This document shows positions 46,979-55,415 of a stretch of 64,000 nt of DNA, one piece after another (the stretch's first letter is position 1; every line of letters begins with the position of its first letter). The translations under genes were made by a program, and so were the position numbers. Source of the stretch: Ollibium composti (lineage in GTDB: Bacteria > Pseudomonadota > Alphaproteobacteria > Rhizobiales > Rhizobiaceae); contig NZ_SSNY01000011.1 in assembly GCF_004801285.1 (NCBI RefSeq), positions 1 through 64,000 of the forward strand, written 5' to 3'. The notes under the pieces are model-generated. The model searched no databases. It was not told where the DNA came from and saw nothing but the letters and a program-made list of their open reading frames with translations.

Positions 46979-47383
46979 CTAACGCCGCTGCAATGACTGC
47001 ACATAATCGGCCAATCTTAGGATGCGTTCGGTCGTGACGGCCTCTCCGCCCTTGGGTCCGTATTTTTTGGCGTCGCCTTCCAGAAACCGTTCGCCCCATA
47101 CCGGCATGTCGCGATAGTCTTGCTGGTTCGCCGTATGCCGGCCGTCAATGGTGGCGAACACCAGCCAGTAGGGAAACTCGCCGCCGTTCCGCTCGGACAA
47201 TCGCGTCAGATCCGCCGGAGCCTTGTAGAGGTCATGAGCCAGAGGGCCGTCGCCTTCGCCGGATTCGCCGTGGCACATGGCGCAGGAGTTCAGATACTCG
47301 ACCTGGCCGTAGCTCGTTTCCTGACCGGATGCCGCAGAGCAGACGCACAGGAGGGACACCGTTGCCGCCAACGCCCATTTCAT
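46979..47383 (-). CDS. periplasmic c-type cytochrome
   Basis: The 134-residue precursor has a signal peptide (MKWALAATVSLLCVCSAASG, cleavage about 20) and one heme site, SCAMCHGESGEGDG, at about 33-46. A probable axial Met is in YRDMPVWGERF (about 90-100). It resembles mono-heme class I cytochromes with a longer middle loop. A FixK box lies about 65 bases upstream. The phosphoketolase gene follows after 138 bases and may be read from the same promoter. Confidence 0.88.
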   Translation of the reverse strand: MKWALAATVSLLCVCSAASGQETSYGQVEYLNSCAMCHGESGEGDGPLAHDLYKAPADLTRLSERNGGEFPYWLVFATIDGRHTANQQDYRDMPVWGERFLEGDAKKYGPKGGEAVTTERILRLADYVQSLQRR

Positions 47384-47440
47384 CGTCCGTGCTCCTTTCG
47401 GCGGTCCAAAGGCAGCATGGCTCGAAAACCGAACCTTTCC

Positions 47441-47454
47441 TTGACGGGCGTCAA
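47441..47454. promoter_or_regulatory. FixK/Fnr box
   Basis: TTGACGGGCGTCAA lies between the PPOX gene and the cytochrome c gene. Its centre is about 65 bases before the cytochrome ATG at 47383. Confidence 0.78.
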
Positions 47455-47473
47455 ATCCTCTTGCGCGGCACGG

Positions 47474-47920
47474 TTATTCCTTCGCATCGCGCCCCGAGAT
47501 CTGGTCGATCGAGACGCGGAAGAACACGTGCGACATTTCGTTCGAGACGGGCGGCAGAAGCGGCTTCAGCGCGCCCGGCTCCCACCAGTCGTTGTATTTG
47601 CTCAATATCGACCAGGCATGGTCCCTGTCGCGCTTGTGACCTATCTCGTCGGGCAGCTCTTCGTACCTGCCGTCGACAACGACGCTCTTCCACTGCCGGT
47701 GTTCGCTGTGCTCCTCGACAACCACCGACACGCGTGGATTCGCCCGCATGAATTCGATCTTCTTGCCAAGCATCGAGAACATGAAGAGGTGGTTCTCGGC
47801 ATGAACGAAATAGGCAGGCACGACGTAGGGCTGATTGTCTTTGGCGCAGGCGATTCTGCACAGCCGGTTGCTATCCAACAGTTTCGTGCATTCTAGCGTC
47901 GTCATGGTTCTGATCAACAT
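47474..47920 (-). CDS. PPOX-type split-barrel FMN-binding protein (copy 2)
   Basis: The 148-residue protein parallels copy 1 at 6978-7418 along its whole length: TTLECTKLLDSNRLCRIACA, FMFSMLGKKIEFMRANPRVS and WWEPGALKPLLPPVSNEMSH all have counterparts there. GGAGG lies just before the ATG at 47920. It is third in the tight series DUF2267-phosphoribosyltransferase-PPOX. A redox or flavin/heme-binding role is likely; the substrate is unknown. Confidence 0.82.
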   Translation of the reverse strand: MLIRTMTTLECTKLLDSNRLCRIACAKDNQPYVVPAYFVHAENHLFMFSMLGKKIEFMRANPRVSVVVEEHSEHRQWKSVVVDGRYEELPDEIGHKRDRDHAWSILSKYNDWWEPGALKPLLPPVSNEMSHVFFRVSIDQISGRDAKE

Positions 47921-47933
47921 GCCCGCCTCCTTT

Positions 47934-48650
47934 CTATCGCTTCTTTTTCGCGTCGGCTGTGTGGGGATTTTCCACAGCCGCTTTGCCTCGTTTGCTGGTC
48001 GCGGCGTCCCTGCCCTCTCGGCCGCGACCCAAGGCGGCGAGCACGTCCTCGTCCTCGAGCTGTTCGAAATTGCGATAGTAGTAGCCAAGCGCCCGAAAAT
48101 GCGGCGGCTGCGCCAGGCACACGATACGATCCGCCTCCTGGCTGAGTTCTGCCACGGTCTCCGGCGGGGCAATCGGCAGCGCCACGACGATTGCTGTCGG
48201 CGATCGCCGTTTGAGTGCGCGTATGGCCACCTTCATCGAGGTGCCGGTTGCCGCGCCATCGTCCACGAGAACCGCGGTTTTTCCGGCAATCGAAAGCGGC
48301 GACCGGCTGCCTCGATAGAGGGTTCGTCGGCGTTGGAGCTCTGGCCGCTCGCGTTTCACCAGCGTCGCCAGAGCCGCGTCGTCGAGATTGTAGGCTTCCA
48401 CGATTTCTCGGTTGAGGACGACGTCCGGCGGATCGCCGTCGACAATCGCCGCCACCGCAAGTTCAGGATTGCCTGGAGCGCCCACCTTGCGGACGATGAC
48501 CAGGTCGAGAGGCGCATTCAGCACGGCCGCGACCTCGGCGGCCACGGGCACGCCGCCACGCGGCAGAGCAAGGACGACGGGTGCGTGAAGCGATAGCCCG
48601 GCGAGTTCGTTCGCGAGCATCCGTCCTGCTTCCTGGCGATCGCGAAACAT
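47934..48650 (-). CDS. phosphoribosyltransferase-family protein
   Basis: The 238-residue protein has the PRPP-binding loop in TAVLVDDGAATGTSMKVAIR (about 125-144) and a flexible-loop region RGGVPVAAEVAAVLNAPLDL (about 31-50). After residue 205 it has a Lys/Arg-rich tail. Similar stand-alone PRTases occur near hypoxia genes, including Rv0571c of M. tuberculosis as I recall. The acceptor base is unknown. It starts four bases after the DUF2267 gene and is followed by the PPOX gene. Confidence 0.82.
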   Translation of the reverse strand: MFRDRQEAGRMLANELAGLSLHAPVVLALPRGGVPVAAEVAAVLNAPLDLVIVRKVGAPGNPELAVAAIVDGDPPDVVLNREIVEAYNLDDAALATLVKRERPELQRRRTLYRGSRSPLSIAGKTAVLVDDGAATGTSMKVAIRALKRRSPTAIVVALPIAPPETVAELSQEADRIVCLAQPPHFRALGYYYRNFEQLEDEDVLAALGRGREGRDAATSKRGKAAVENPHTADAKKKR

Positions 48651-48653
48651 GAC

Positions 48654-49082
48654 TCAGTCCACCGGCCAAAGCTGCCGGAGCGCTCTTCTCATCGAGTTGC
48701 GAACCTGATCGATCTCTCCGGCCGAGATATGGCGATCGAGAAGATGAAAAACAGCCCCGATGGCACGATCGAAATCAACCTCCGCTTCGAAGCCGAATTC
48801 CCGTCTCACGGCTATGATGAAATCGTCCTTGCGACGTTCGTGGCCAAGGCCGTTGAGAGGACGCCAGCCTTCGAAAAATACGCCGCGGATCAGGGTAGGC
48901 AATTGCGCCGCCAGATCGCTCATTTCTTCCGGCGGCAACCAATCACGGAGCGCGTGCAAGACCGCCTTCAGCAGCCGATAGGCGCGCGGGACATCCCAGT
49001 CCAACTCGCCGGCGACTTCATTGGCCCAATGTTGCGCCTGTTGTGCTGCCTGCGAAAAGTTCGAGATCGTGGTTTTGGTCAC
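48654..49082 (-). CDS. DUF2267 family protein
   Basis: The 142-residue helical protein matches DUF2267, with NEVAGELDWDVPRAYRLLKA (about 20-39), LHALRDWLPPEEMSDLAAQL (about 42-61) and the C-terminal half built around FDRAIGAVFHLLDRHISAGE. The GTG at 49082 is chosen because AAGGAGGAG precedes it; the in-frame extension to 49310 covers the FixK box and lacks domain character. It is first in a minus-strand operon with the phosphoribosyltransferase and PPOX genes. The function of DUF2267 is unknown. Confidence 0.82.
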   Translation of the reverse strand: MTKTTISNFSQAAQQAQHWANEVAGELDWDVPRAYRLLKAVLHALRDWLPPEEMSDLAAQLPTLIRGVFFEGWRPLNGLGHERRKDDFIIAVRREFGFEAEVDFDRAIGAVFHLLDRHISAGEIDQVRNSMRRALRQLWPVD

Positions 49083-49181
49083 GGCTGCGGCTCCTCCTTG
49101 GGCTCGATTTGCCGCACGTCCGGTCGTTTCGACCAAGGTAGCGGCAGGTGAATAACGAAGGTCAACTCTCTGAGCACCGCG

Positions 49182-49195
49182 TTGACCCGGATCAA
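49182..49195. promoter_or_regulatory. FixK/Fnr box
   Basis: TTGACCCGGATCAA lies about 107 bases upstream of the DUF2267 start on the minus strand and 70 bases past the end of the 67-residue gene. Confidence 0.75.
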
Positions 49196-49264
49196 AGGCT
49201 CGAATTCTCTCATGTCGGCTCATGATAGATCCTTGTCCGTGGCTCAATCGATCCGCAGCCGCTG

Positions 49265-49468
49265 CTAGCTCAGCTCTTTCTTCGAGCCGGTACACTTCCA
49301 TGCCCGCCAATGCGTCGGTGATACGTCAAGCCTTTCATGGGTCTTTGACGCGATCCATCCGGTCAGGATACGCTGGCAGGGAAACACTAGCGCATGAGTG
49401 CCGTCCCGGTCTTGAACCGCCAATTCGAGATCGCGATTAAAGGGTGCGGTCGCTATCGGGTACCACAT
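49265..49468 (-). CDS. small conserved hypothetical protein
   Basis: The 67-residue protein begins MWYPIATAPFNRDLELAVQD and ends with PTHWRAWKCTGSKKELS. The pattern W-x-P-I-A-T-A-P-F plus a late T-H-W-R-x-W is one I recall from small Rhizobiales proteins of unknown function. GGGA lies eight bases before the ATG. It follows fixK by 63 bases on the same strand, so it may be read with it. Confidence 0.65.
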   Translation of the reverse strand: MWYPIATAPFNRDLELAVQDRDGTHALVFPCQRILTGWIASKTHERLDVSPTHWRAWKCTGSKKELS

Positions 49469-49531
49469 GTATTTTCCCGAAGATTTCCGGAAGTCCGGTA
49501 GAGCCTGTCCGCGCCTGCTGATGACAGCTGC

Positions 49532-50179
49532 TCATGCAGCCATATCCTGGAGCGTCTGCAACTTGACGATCTCCACGCTCCGCAGGCTTGGCAACCGGAT
49601 GACTCCCTTGCTTTTCAGCTTCGAAAAGACCCGCGACACGGTTTCGATCGTCAGACCGAGATAGTCGGCGATATCCAATCGTGACATCGGAAGCTCGACC
49701 TGACGCAGACCGCCTTGACGTTCGGACATCTCAAGGAAGAAAGCCGCGACGCGTTCCACGGCATTCTGGCGACCCAGCACCAGAAGTTGCTCCTGCGCAC
49801 GCACGAGGCTTTGAAGCGCCATGGGCAGGAGTTCGGCTACGACGTGGGCAGCCGAAGGGCTGAGGACGCGAATGCCGGTGCCGCAGATTGCCTCGGCGAA
49901 GAAGTGATGGCTCTTGTCGACTTCGAAACCGAACATCTCGCCGGCCAGGTGAAATGCCGATATCTGACGTCGGCCATCCGACAAAAGACGGTAGATGCGG
50001 ACGGCGCCGAACTCCACCTGGTAGAGGTTTCCGGACGTCTCGCCCTGGGCGTAAATTTCCGAGCCTGCCGGGAAGAATGTGGCGGGATGACCGCTTCCCA
50101 ACGGCGTGTTGGATTCGTTGCGCTCGAGCAGGATGCTGCCGAGCTGATGGGAATAGCGCGATTGCTCAAAGTTCGTCAT
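49532..50179 (-). CDS. fixK: FixK-type Crp/Fnr transcription activator
   Basis: The 215-residue regulator has a cyclic-nucleotide-binding-like barrel (about 30-130) and a C-terminal helix-turn-helix, SRLDIADYLGLTIETVSRVF (about 165-184). The recognition helix carries E-T-V-S-R, the residues that read TTGA half-sites in FNR and FixK. The N-terminal cysteines of FNR are missing, so it should not hold an Fe-S cluster and is FixK-like. The ATG at 50179 replaces a longer frame whose extension covers the FixJ-like site. It is the likely protein acting at the thirteen boxes in this window. Confidence 0.9.
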   Translation of the reverse strand: MTNFEQSRYSHQLGSILLERNESNTPLGSGHPATFFPAGSEIYAQGETSGNLYQVEFGAVRIYRLLSDGRRQISAFHLAGEMFGFEVDKSHHFFAEAICGTGIRVLSPSAAHVVAELLPMALQSLVRAQEQLLVLGRQNAVERVAAFFLEMSERQGGLRQVELPMSRLDIADYLGLTIETVSRVFSKLKSKGVIRLPSLRSVEIVKLQTLQDMAA

Positions 50180-50258
50180 GGATCGTCCCTCGATACCGAT
50201 GACGAAACAATCCACCCAAATCCGAAGGATCGAAATTCGGTTGTATCCGTACGGGTTT

Positions 50259-50266
50259 CTACGTAT
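50259..50266 (-). promoter_or_regulatory. FixJ-like binding site upstream of fixK
   Basis: On the minus strand ATACGTAG (followed six bases later by GTACGGATA) matches the reported FixJ consensus GTAMGTAG at seven of eight positions. It lies about 80 bases before the fixK ATG, close to where FixJ binds in Sinorhizobium fixK promoters. One short site can occur by chance. Confidence 0.45.
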
Positions 50267-50271
50267 CGGGG

Positions 50272-50613
50272 TCAGGACTTGCCGACGATCGCGTCTTGAA
50301 CAGCCTGCAGGAGCGGTTCGCCGAGAAACGGTTTTGCCAGGCATCTCGCATAGGGCACTTCCTGCGGCGAGCGGTATTGGTCAATCAGCAGAATGACGGG
50401 ATGCCTGAAGCTCGCGAACAGGCCCTGCGCGTATTGCCAATCATGAATGGCGTCATCGTCGACAACCGCGCAACCGACATGTTGAGCTTGTGGTGATCCG
50501 AACGCTGGACCAAGGGCGTCGTAAGACAATACCGCGACGCCGCTGCTTTCAAGCACGAAAGTGAGCGAGTGCCTGAAAGCCACGTCCGGGGTCACGACGA
50601 TCACTTGAGCCAT
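50272..50613 (-). CDS. degenerate response-regulator receiver protein
   Basis: The 113-residue protein has a single receiver fold: MAQVIVVTPDVAFRHSLTFV at the start, CAVVDDDAIHDW with the possible phospho-acceptor Asp (about 52-54), and CLAKPFLGEPLL with the conserved Lys-Pro at about 94-95. The first acidic pocket has one Asp (T-P-D) rather than two, and the conserved Thr of beta-4 is replaced (LLIDQY). It may therefore not be phosphorylated normally. It lies between fixJ and fixK on the same strand. A decoy or modulator role for FixL/FixJ is inference. Confidence 0.7.
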   Translation of the reverse strand: MAQVIVVTPDVAFRHSLTFVLESSGVAVLSYDALGPAFGSPQAQHVGCAVVDDDAIHDWQYAQGLFASFRHPVILLIDQYRSPQEVPYARCLAKPFLGEPLLQAVQDAIVGKS

Positions 50614-50728
50614 CCTTCCGCACCCACCGAGTTGATCCAGCGCAGATCGTGCGTACTGGACCACGTCGCCTCAGATCGGCGCATTGCTGTGGATCAAACG
50701 GACGTTACCCAGGCTTTCGACAGCGAGT

Positions 50729-51346
50729 TTATGAAGACAGGCCCATCGCTATGCTCATGCGAACCAGCTCAGGCAGGTTCCTTGCCTGCATCTTCGACAT
50801 GATATTGGCGCGATGGACCTCGACCGTGCGAGGGCTGATGCCGAGATCGAAGCCGATGGTCTTGTTGGGCAGGCCCGCCACGACGGCGGACAACACTTGG
50901 CGCTCGCGTTCCGAAAGGCTGTCGAGCCTTACACCCAGCGTTGCCGTATCCACCATGGCTGCCGGACTTTCTTCCAACTGGCTTGCGGCTCGCTTGATCG
51001 CCTCGACCAGCGTTTCGTCCTCGAAAGGCTTCTCGATGAAATCGACGGCACCCGCCTTCATTGCCGCAACCGCCATCGGAACATCCCCATGGCCTGTGAT
51101 GACGACGGCGGGAATCGAGGTTCCAGTCTCCTTCAGTTTCTCCAGCAGTTCCACACCGCTCATATCCGGCATTCTCAGATCGGTGATGAGGCAAGCCTTG
51201 CCGACGGTCTTTGCCGACGCAAGGAAGCTGCTTGCGGAATCGTGCACCCGGACCGTAAAGCCCGCCATCGTCAGAAGAAAGGCCAGCGATTTACGGACAG
51301 GCTCCTCGTCGTCGACGATGTGAACAACGTAGTTGTCAATTTGCAT
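50729..51346 (-). CDS. fixJ: FixJ-type response regulator
   Basis: The 205-residue protein has a receiver domain with DDEE at 12-15, phospho-acceptor Asp56 in [11 protein letters not shown], Thr84 and Lys106, then a LuxR-type helix-turn-helix with [20 protein letters not shown] and [20 protein letters not shown]. This is the FixJ layout. It overlaps the 3' end of fixL by 11 bases, so the two are co-translated. Phosphorylated FixJ would activate fixK. Confidence 0.93.
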   Translation of the reverse strand: MQIDNYVVHIVDDEEPVRKSLAFLLTMAGFTVRVHDSASSFLASAKTVGKACLITDLRMPDMSGVELLEKLKETGTSIPAVVITGHGDVPMAVAAMKAGAVDFIEKPFEDETLVEAIKRAASQLEESPAAMVDTATLGVRLDSLSERERQVLSAVVAGLPNKTIGFDLGISPRTVEVHRANIMSKMQARNLPELVRMSIAMGLSS

Positions 51347-53015
51347 CCGACACTTCCTTTCCCGCCAGAGGGAGCGTGAACCTGAACGTCGCCCCGCCGC
51401 TGTCGTTTCGACTGGCCGAGATATCGCCGCCATGCGCTTCGATAATCCGTCTGGATATGGAAAGCCCGATCCCCATGCCGCTTGCTTTGCTCGTGACGAA
51501 AGGCTGGAACAGGCGCGTCGCCACCTCCTCGGAGATACCTGGGCCTGTATCCGCCACCTCGACCACGACATAGCCGTCTTCGATGGTCGTCTGCACGACC
51601 AGTTCGCGGTTCTCGCTTTCGCGCATGGCCTCCATCGCATTGCGCATGAGATTGATCAGCACCTGCTGGATCTGGACGCGGTCGACCAGGACATCCGCGC
51701 CCTTCGGCGCAAAGTCGAATACCGAGCGGATCCCCTGCTCGCGCGATCCGACGAGGGCAAGAGCGCCGGCTTCTTCGATCAGCTTGCGCATCGTTTCGCG
51801 CGTAACGTCCGCCTCGCCGCGCGTGACGAATTCCCTCAGGTGCCGGATTATGCCGCCCGCCCGCAACGATTGTTTTGCAGTCTCCTCAAGAGCGTCGCGG
51901 ATGCGGTTGGCGGCGGCGTCATCCAGAGTATTGAGGAAGCGGACGCAGCCCTGCGCGTAATTTGCGATTGCTGCCAGCGGCTGGTTCAATTCGTGCGCCA
52001 ATGTCGAAGCCATTTCGCCAAGCTCGTTGAGACGGGCGAGCCTGGCGAGTTCGTTCTGGACCTCCTGTAGGCGTGCCGCGGATTCCTCGCGCTCGGTGAG
52101 ATCCCTGATGAACCCGGTGAAGAACCGGCCGGTAGCCGATCTCATCTCGCCGACGGCCAGTTTCATGGGAAAGGTGGACCCGTCCTTCCTACGGCCAACC
52201 ACGACGCGGTCGATTCCAATGATCCGCTTTTCGCCGGTAGCGATATATCGCTGAATATAGCCGTCATGCTCGCTGCCATAAGGTTCGGGCATCAGGATGT
52301 TCACGTTGCGGCCGAGCACCTCGGCTTCCGTGTAGTCGAATTGTCGGACGGCGGCCGCGCTGAAGGAAGTGATAAGCCCTTGTTCGTCTATCACCACGGT
52401 TGCGTCGGGCACCGTATCCAAGATCGAGCGCAAATGATCCTGTTGAGCCCTGAGCGTTTCTTCCGTCTTGTCGAGGGCGCGCCGCGCATGATGGAGCATT
52501 TCCCCCATCCAGGCGATGGCAAGCCCGACCACGGCAAAGACCGAACTTTGCACCCAGGACGAGGCATCGGCACCCGCAAGGTAAAGCGCACCAAGAAGGG
52601 AGAGGACGAGAGCAAAAAGCCCCGGACCGATACCACCTGCGATCGCTGCCAAAAGGATTGCAGGAACGAAGAAAATGAAGGTCACGGCACTGCCCAGGAC
52701 GCCTTGCAGAGCCAATCGGACAACAAACATTGCAGCCACGGCGCTCGCGGCAAGAAAATAGCCGACATTACCCTCAAAACGGGAAGAGAAGACCGCTTGC
52801 AGGAAACGGCCTTGCAGCCCTGGAATATCTCTGGCAGGCACCGGAACGCTCCTCGCCACATCGCCTCGAAAGAAGGTTGTCACAAGGTCGAGATTTGTCG
52901 TGGCAGAGCCGCCGCCGAGACGTGTGAATTCGACCAAAGATACATGCGCGCGCGTGGGAGAGAAAGGAAGGAAACTACCATATGTTTCATGAAGGAACCG
53001 ACGTCCGGCAGGCAC
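51336..53015 (-). CDS. fixL: FixL-type heme-PAS oxygen-sensing histidine kinase
   Basis: About residues 80-170 form four membrane helices, as in Sinorhizobium FixL. A PAS domain follows (about 195-315). It keeps the heme-ligand His in [11 protein letters not shown] and the Arg of GIDR that contacts bound oxygen in FixL structures. The kinase core has [20 protein letters not shown] with the phospho-acceptor His, then [13 protein letters not shown] and [10 protein letters not shown] plus [18 protein letters not shown] for ATP binding. The start is uncertain; GTG at 53015 gives 559 residues, longer than usual, and later starts are possible. It would autophosphorylate when oxygen is low. Confidence 0.93.
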   Translation of the reverse strand: MPAGRRFLHETYGSFLPFSPTRAHVSLVEFTRLGGGSATTNLDLVTTFFRGDVARSVPVPARDIPGLQGRFLQAVFSSRFEGNVGYFLAASAVAAMFVVRLALQGVLGSAVTFIFFVPAILLAAIAGGIGPGLFALVLSLLGALYLAGADASSWVQSSVFAVVGLAIAWMGEMLHHARRALDKTEETLRAQQDHLRSILDTVPDATVVIDEQGLITSFSAAAVRQFDYTEAEVLGRNVNILMPEPYGSEHDGYIQRYIATGEKRIIGIDRVVVGRRKDGSTFPMKLAVGEMRSATGRFFTGFIRDLTEREESAARLQEVQNELARLARLNELGEMASTLAHELNQPLAAIANYAQGCVRFLNTLDDAAANRIRDALEETAKQSLRAGGIIRHLREFVTRGEADVTRETMRKLIEEAGALALVGSREQGIRSVFDFAPKGADVLVDRVQIQQVLINLMRNAMEAMRESENRELVVQTTIEDGYVVVEVADTGPGISEEVATRLFQPFVTSKASGMGIGLSISRRIIEAHGGDISASRNDSGGATFRFTLPLAGKEVSDAN

Positions 53016-53155
53016 AGGTTTGATATCGCTTCTTCGATCTTTCGCCTGCTCCTGTCCTGCCTTTCCGGTGGTGGCGCGACTTGGCGCCTTTGTTCCATAT
53101 CGGGTTGGTGCGCTCTTTGAGCGAGCGCAAGGACCCGCGGAATGGCTGACACGAT

Positions 53156-53189
53156 ATCACCGGCGTGCTGTCATCGGCACGCCGGTGAT
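53156..53189. terminator. strong hairpin between hsp20 and fixL
   Basis: ATCACCGGCGTGC (53156-53168) and GCACGCCGGTGAT (53177-53189) form a perfect 13-bp stem with an 8-base loop, 12 bases past the hsp20 stop. No T tract follows on the minus strand. It probably limits read-through from hsp20 into fixL. Confidence 0.6.
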
Positions 53190-53200
53190 CGCATGAACGG

Positions 53201-53725
53201 TCAAGCCGCCTTGACCGCAATTGTCTTCTCGCCCTTCTTCGCCTCGGCGGTCTTGGGCAGTTTCACGCTCAGCACGCCGTGGGCGAAATGTGCATCGATC
53301 TTGTCGGCGTCGACGCCCTCGGGCAACTGAAAGCTGCGCTGGAAGGACCCGTAGCGACGCTCGGACAGGTAGTAGTCCTTCCGCTTGTCTTCCTTTTCCT
53401 CGCTCTTCTCACCTTTGATCGTCAGGGTATGGTTGGAAAGCTTGATTTCGACGTTCTTCTCGCTCAGGCCCGGCAACTCCGCCGTGATTTCATAGACGTC
53501 ATCCTTTTCGACGAGATCCATTGCCGGCGTGACCTGCCATTCGGCGCGGGAAATGCGCGGGACCTCGAAACCCAGAACCTTCGAAGGCAGACGCCAGTCG
53601 AACGGACGGAAATCGTCGAACAGCCGATCCACCTCGCGGCGCAGACTCTCGAATGGCGCCCAATCTTCGGATTTCGTGGGCGCGGCGGATTTCTTGACGG
53701 GTAGTTTCGTGGCTATCTCGGCCAT
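53201..53725 (-). CDS. small heat-shock protein (Hsp20/alpha-crystallin family)
   Basis: The 174-residue chaperone has an alpha-crystallin domain at about 65-165, with VYEITAELPGLSEKNVEIKL, RRYGSFQRSFQLPEGVDADK and FAHGVLSVKLPK, and ends with the I-x-I/V motif in KTIAVKAA. It would hold unfolded proteins without ATP. GGAGACC-type ribosome signal precedes the ATG. The nearest FixK box is about 248 bases upstream, implying a leader of roughly 200 bases if used. Confidence 0.93.
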   Translation of the reverse strand: MAEIATKLPVKKSAAPTKSEDWAPFESLRREVDRLFDDFRPFDWRLPSKVLGFEVPRISRAEWQVTPAMDLVEKDDVYEITAELPGLSEKNVEIKLSNHTLTIKGEKSEEKEDKRKDYYLSERRYGSFQRSFQLPEGVDADKIDAHFAHGVLSVKLPKTAEAKKGEKTIAVKAA

Positions 53726-53965
53726 TGGGGTCTCCTTTCGAGTGAGCGGATTCGGACGGATACCGCCGCCTCTCTACTCTTTCACCTTCGGGGTCTCCCT
53801 GGAGGCGCCAGAGTCCAAGGGCGGCGGATCCGCTTGCGAGATGTCCTTGTCGATCCAGCCGGCGCTTGGTCGATGGCGCTTGCAAACGCCGCGTTTGCCT
53901 CGCTTTGGCTGGTCCAACTCGATCCAGCAAGGATTTCAGCAAACGATATCTCGTCAGGTCCCTCA

Positions 53966-53979
53966 TTGACGCGGATCAA
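53966..53979. promoter_or_regulatory. FixK/Fnr box
   Basis: TTGACGCGGATCAA is upstream of hsp20, with its centre 248 bases from the hsp20 ATG, the longest distance of the set. Confidence 0.65.
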
Positions 53980-54107
53980 AGCGTGCCCGTCATGCGCTTT
54001 TCGTTGCATGTGGTTCTGTTCAACAAAAATGAAGTGAACAGCCGAGAACGCCCTTGATCCTTCCCGGCGCGCGTCGTCGACGCATATTCGTCGCATGCTG
54101 CTGCCGA

Positions 54108-54121
54108 TTGACGCTGATCAA
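54108..54121. promoter_or_regulatory. FixK/Fnr box of the exporter operon
   Basis: TTGACGCTGATCAA lies about 67 bases before the ATG of the 55-residue frame at 54181 and about 230 bases before the HlyD gene. The first distance is typical for a class II site. Confidence 0.75.
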
Positions 54122-54180
54122 GGTCGCCGCGCACGGCTCCGGTTTTGATGGCGACACATTGCAGGCAGCGGAGTTGCGCG

Positions 54181-54348
54181 ATGGGCGGTGTCGCCATGGG
54201 CCCTCGACAGATCAATCCCTTCGACGTGCGTGGTTGGTTTGATCACGAGATCGACCTTCCGCTTCGTCTCGGCAGCGCCGATGGCGCCCTTCCCGTCATC
54301 AGGCAATCTGACCAGTCGCCACGCGGCCACAACGGAGCGTGGAAATGA
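54181..54348 (+). CDS. small hypothetical protein leading the exporter operon
   Basis: The 55-residue frame starts MGGVAMGPRQINPFDVRGWF and ends GHNGAWK. Support for translation: GGAG nine bases before the ATG, a FixK box at the right distance, and an ATGA overlap between its stop and the HlyD start. I do not recognise the sequence and it has no membrane segment. It could be a leader peptide that couples translation, or a real small subunit. Confidence 0.5.
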   Translation: MGGVAMGPRQINPFDVRGWFDHEIDLPLRLGSADGALPVIRQSDQSPRGHNGAWK

Positions 54349-55415
54349 CGACAGGTCGGCGTATCTGGCTCACGGTCGGCGTATTGGCAGTGCTCGCCGC
54401 CGGCGGATACTATGCCTGGCAGAAATCCCACAACGGCGCGTTGCCGGAAGGACTGGCGAGCGGCAACGGCCGCATCGAGGCGGTCGAGATCGACGTCTCA
54501 GCGAAGTCGCCGGGGCGAATCAAGGAAATTCTTGTCGGCGAAGGTGACTTCGTGAAGACGGGGGACGTGCTTGCCCGCATGGAAACGACACAGCTCGAAG
54601 CCCAGCGTCGACAGGCAGAGGCCCAGCTTCGGCGCGCCGGCATCGGCGGCGATACCGCCAAAACGCTGATCGTCCAGCGGGAAGCGGAAAGGACTGCCGC
54701 TGCGGCCGTGGTCGCGCAACGCGAGGCCGAACTCGACGCCGCTGAGCGCACGCTCAAGCGCTCCGAGCAGCTAGCGGCCAGCAACACGATCTCTCAACAG
54801 GTGCTCGACAACGATCGGGCGACCGAACGCAGCGCGGCAGCGGCGGTCGCAGCGGCCGAAGCGCAACTGGCTGCCACCGAAGCGGCCATCAACGCCGCCA
54901 AAGCCGAAGTGGTGGATGCGCAGGCGGCGGTAGATTCGGCGCAAGCAGCAATCGAAAGCATCGACGCCGAGATAGACGACGCGACACTCCGCTCGCCACG
55001 TGACGGACGCGTGCAATACCGGGTGGCCGAGCCGGGCGAAGTGTTGGGCAGCGGTGGCAGGGTGCTGAACCTCGTCGATCTGGGTGATGTCTACATGAGG
55101 TTCTTCCTGCCGACCGGGCAGGCCGGACGCGTGGCGATCGGCGCCGAAGTCCGGCTCGTCCTCGACGCCGCGCCCCAATACGTCATCCCTGCGAAAGCGA
55201 CGTTCGTCGCCGATGTCGCGCAGTTCACGCCGAAGACGGTCGAGACCGAGGAGGAACGCCAGAAGCTGATGTTCCGCATCAAGGCGCAGATTTCGCCCGA
55301 GCTGCTGCGAAAATACATCCAGCAGGTGAAGACCGGCCTGCCCGGCGTCGCCTATGTCCGGATCGATCCTGGTGCCGAATGGCCTGCCGCCCTGCAGGGA
55401 ACGCTGCTGCAATGA
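54345..55415 (+). CDS. HlyD-type membrane fusion protein
   Basis: The 356-residue protein has an N-terminal membrane anchor (about 5-24), a biotinyl-lipoyl-like segment with [20 protein letters not shown] (about 47-66) and a long Ala/Gln/Glu-rich coiled coil (about 80-210). A beta-barrel half with [20 protein letters not shown] follows. It matches YhiI-type adaptors of the RbbA-linked exporters. GGAG lies seven bases before the ATG at 54345. It would link the inner-membrane ABC proteins to an outer-membrane channel encoded elsewhere. Confidence 0.9.
   Translation: MTTGRRIWLTVGVLAVLAAGGYYAWQKSHNGALPEGLASGNGRIEAVEIDVSAKSPGRIKEILVGEGDFVKTGDVLARMETTQLEAQRRQAEAQLRRAGIGGDTAKTLIVQREAERTAAAAVVAQREAELDAAERTLKRSEQLAASNTISQQVLDNDRATERSAAAAVAAAEAQLAATEAAINAAKAEVVDAQAAVDSAQAAIESIDAEIDDATLRSPRDGRVQYRVAEPGEVLGSGGRVLNLVDLGDVYMRFFLPTGQAGRVAIGAEVRLVLDAAPQYVIPAKATFVADVAQFTPKTVETEEERQKLMFRIKAQISPELLRKYIQQVKTGLPGVAYVRIDPGAEWPAALQGTLLQ

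Larger units (their letters stand above)
53726..54180. other. 455-base divergent promoter region with two FixK boxes
   Basis: Two FixK boxes (53966-53979 and 54108-54121) lie between hsp20 and the exporter operon. Frames present on either strand have Arg/Ser-rich, non-family content and no good ribosome sites, so no gene is called. Confidence 0.55.

Noticed and set aside
53499..53966. 155-residue frame overlapping hsp20, starting at a FixK box
   Set aside because: It overlaps hsp20 in another frame, its ATG is inside the regulatory box, and its sequence is Arg-rich without motif.
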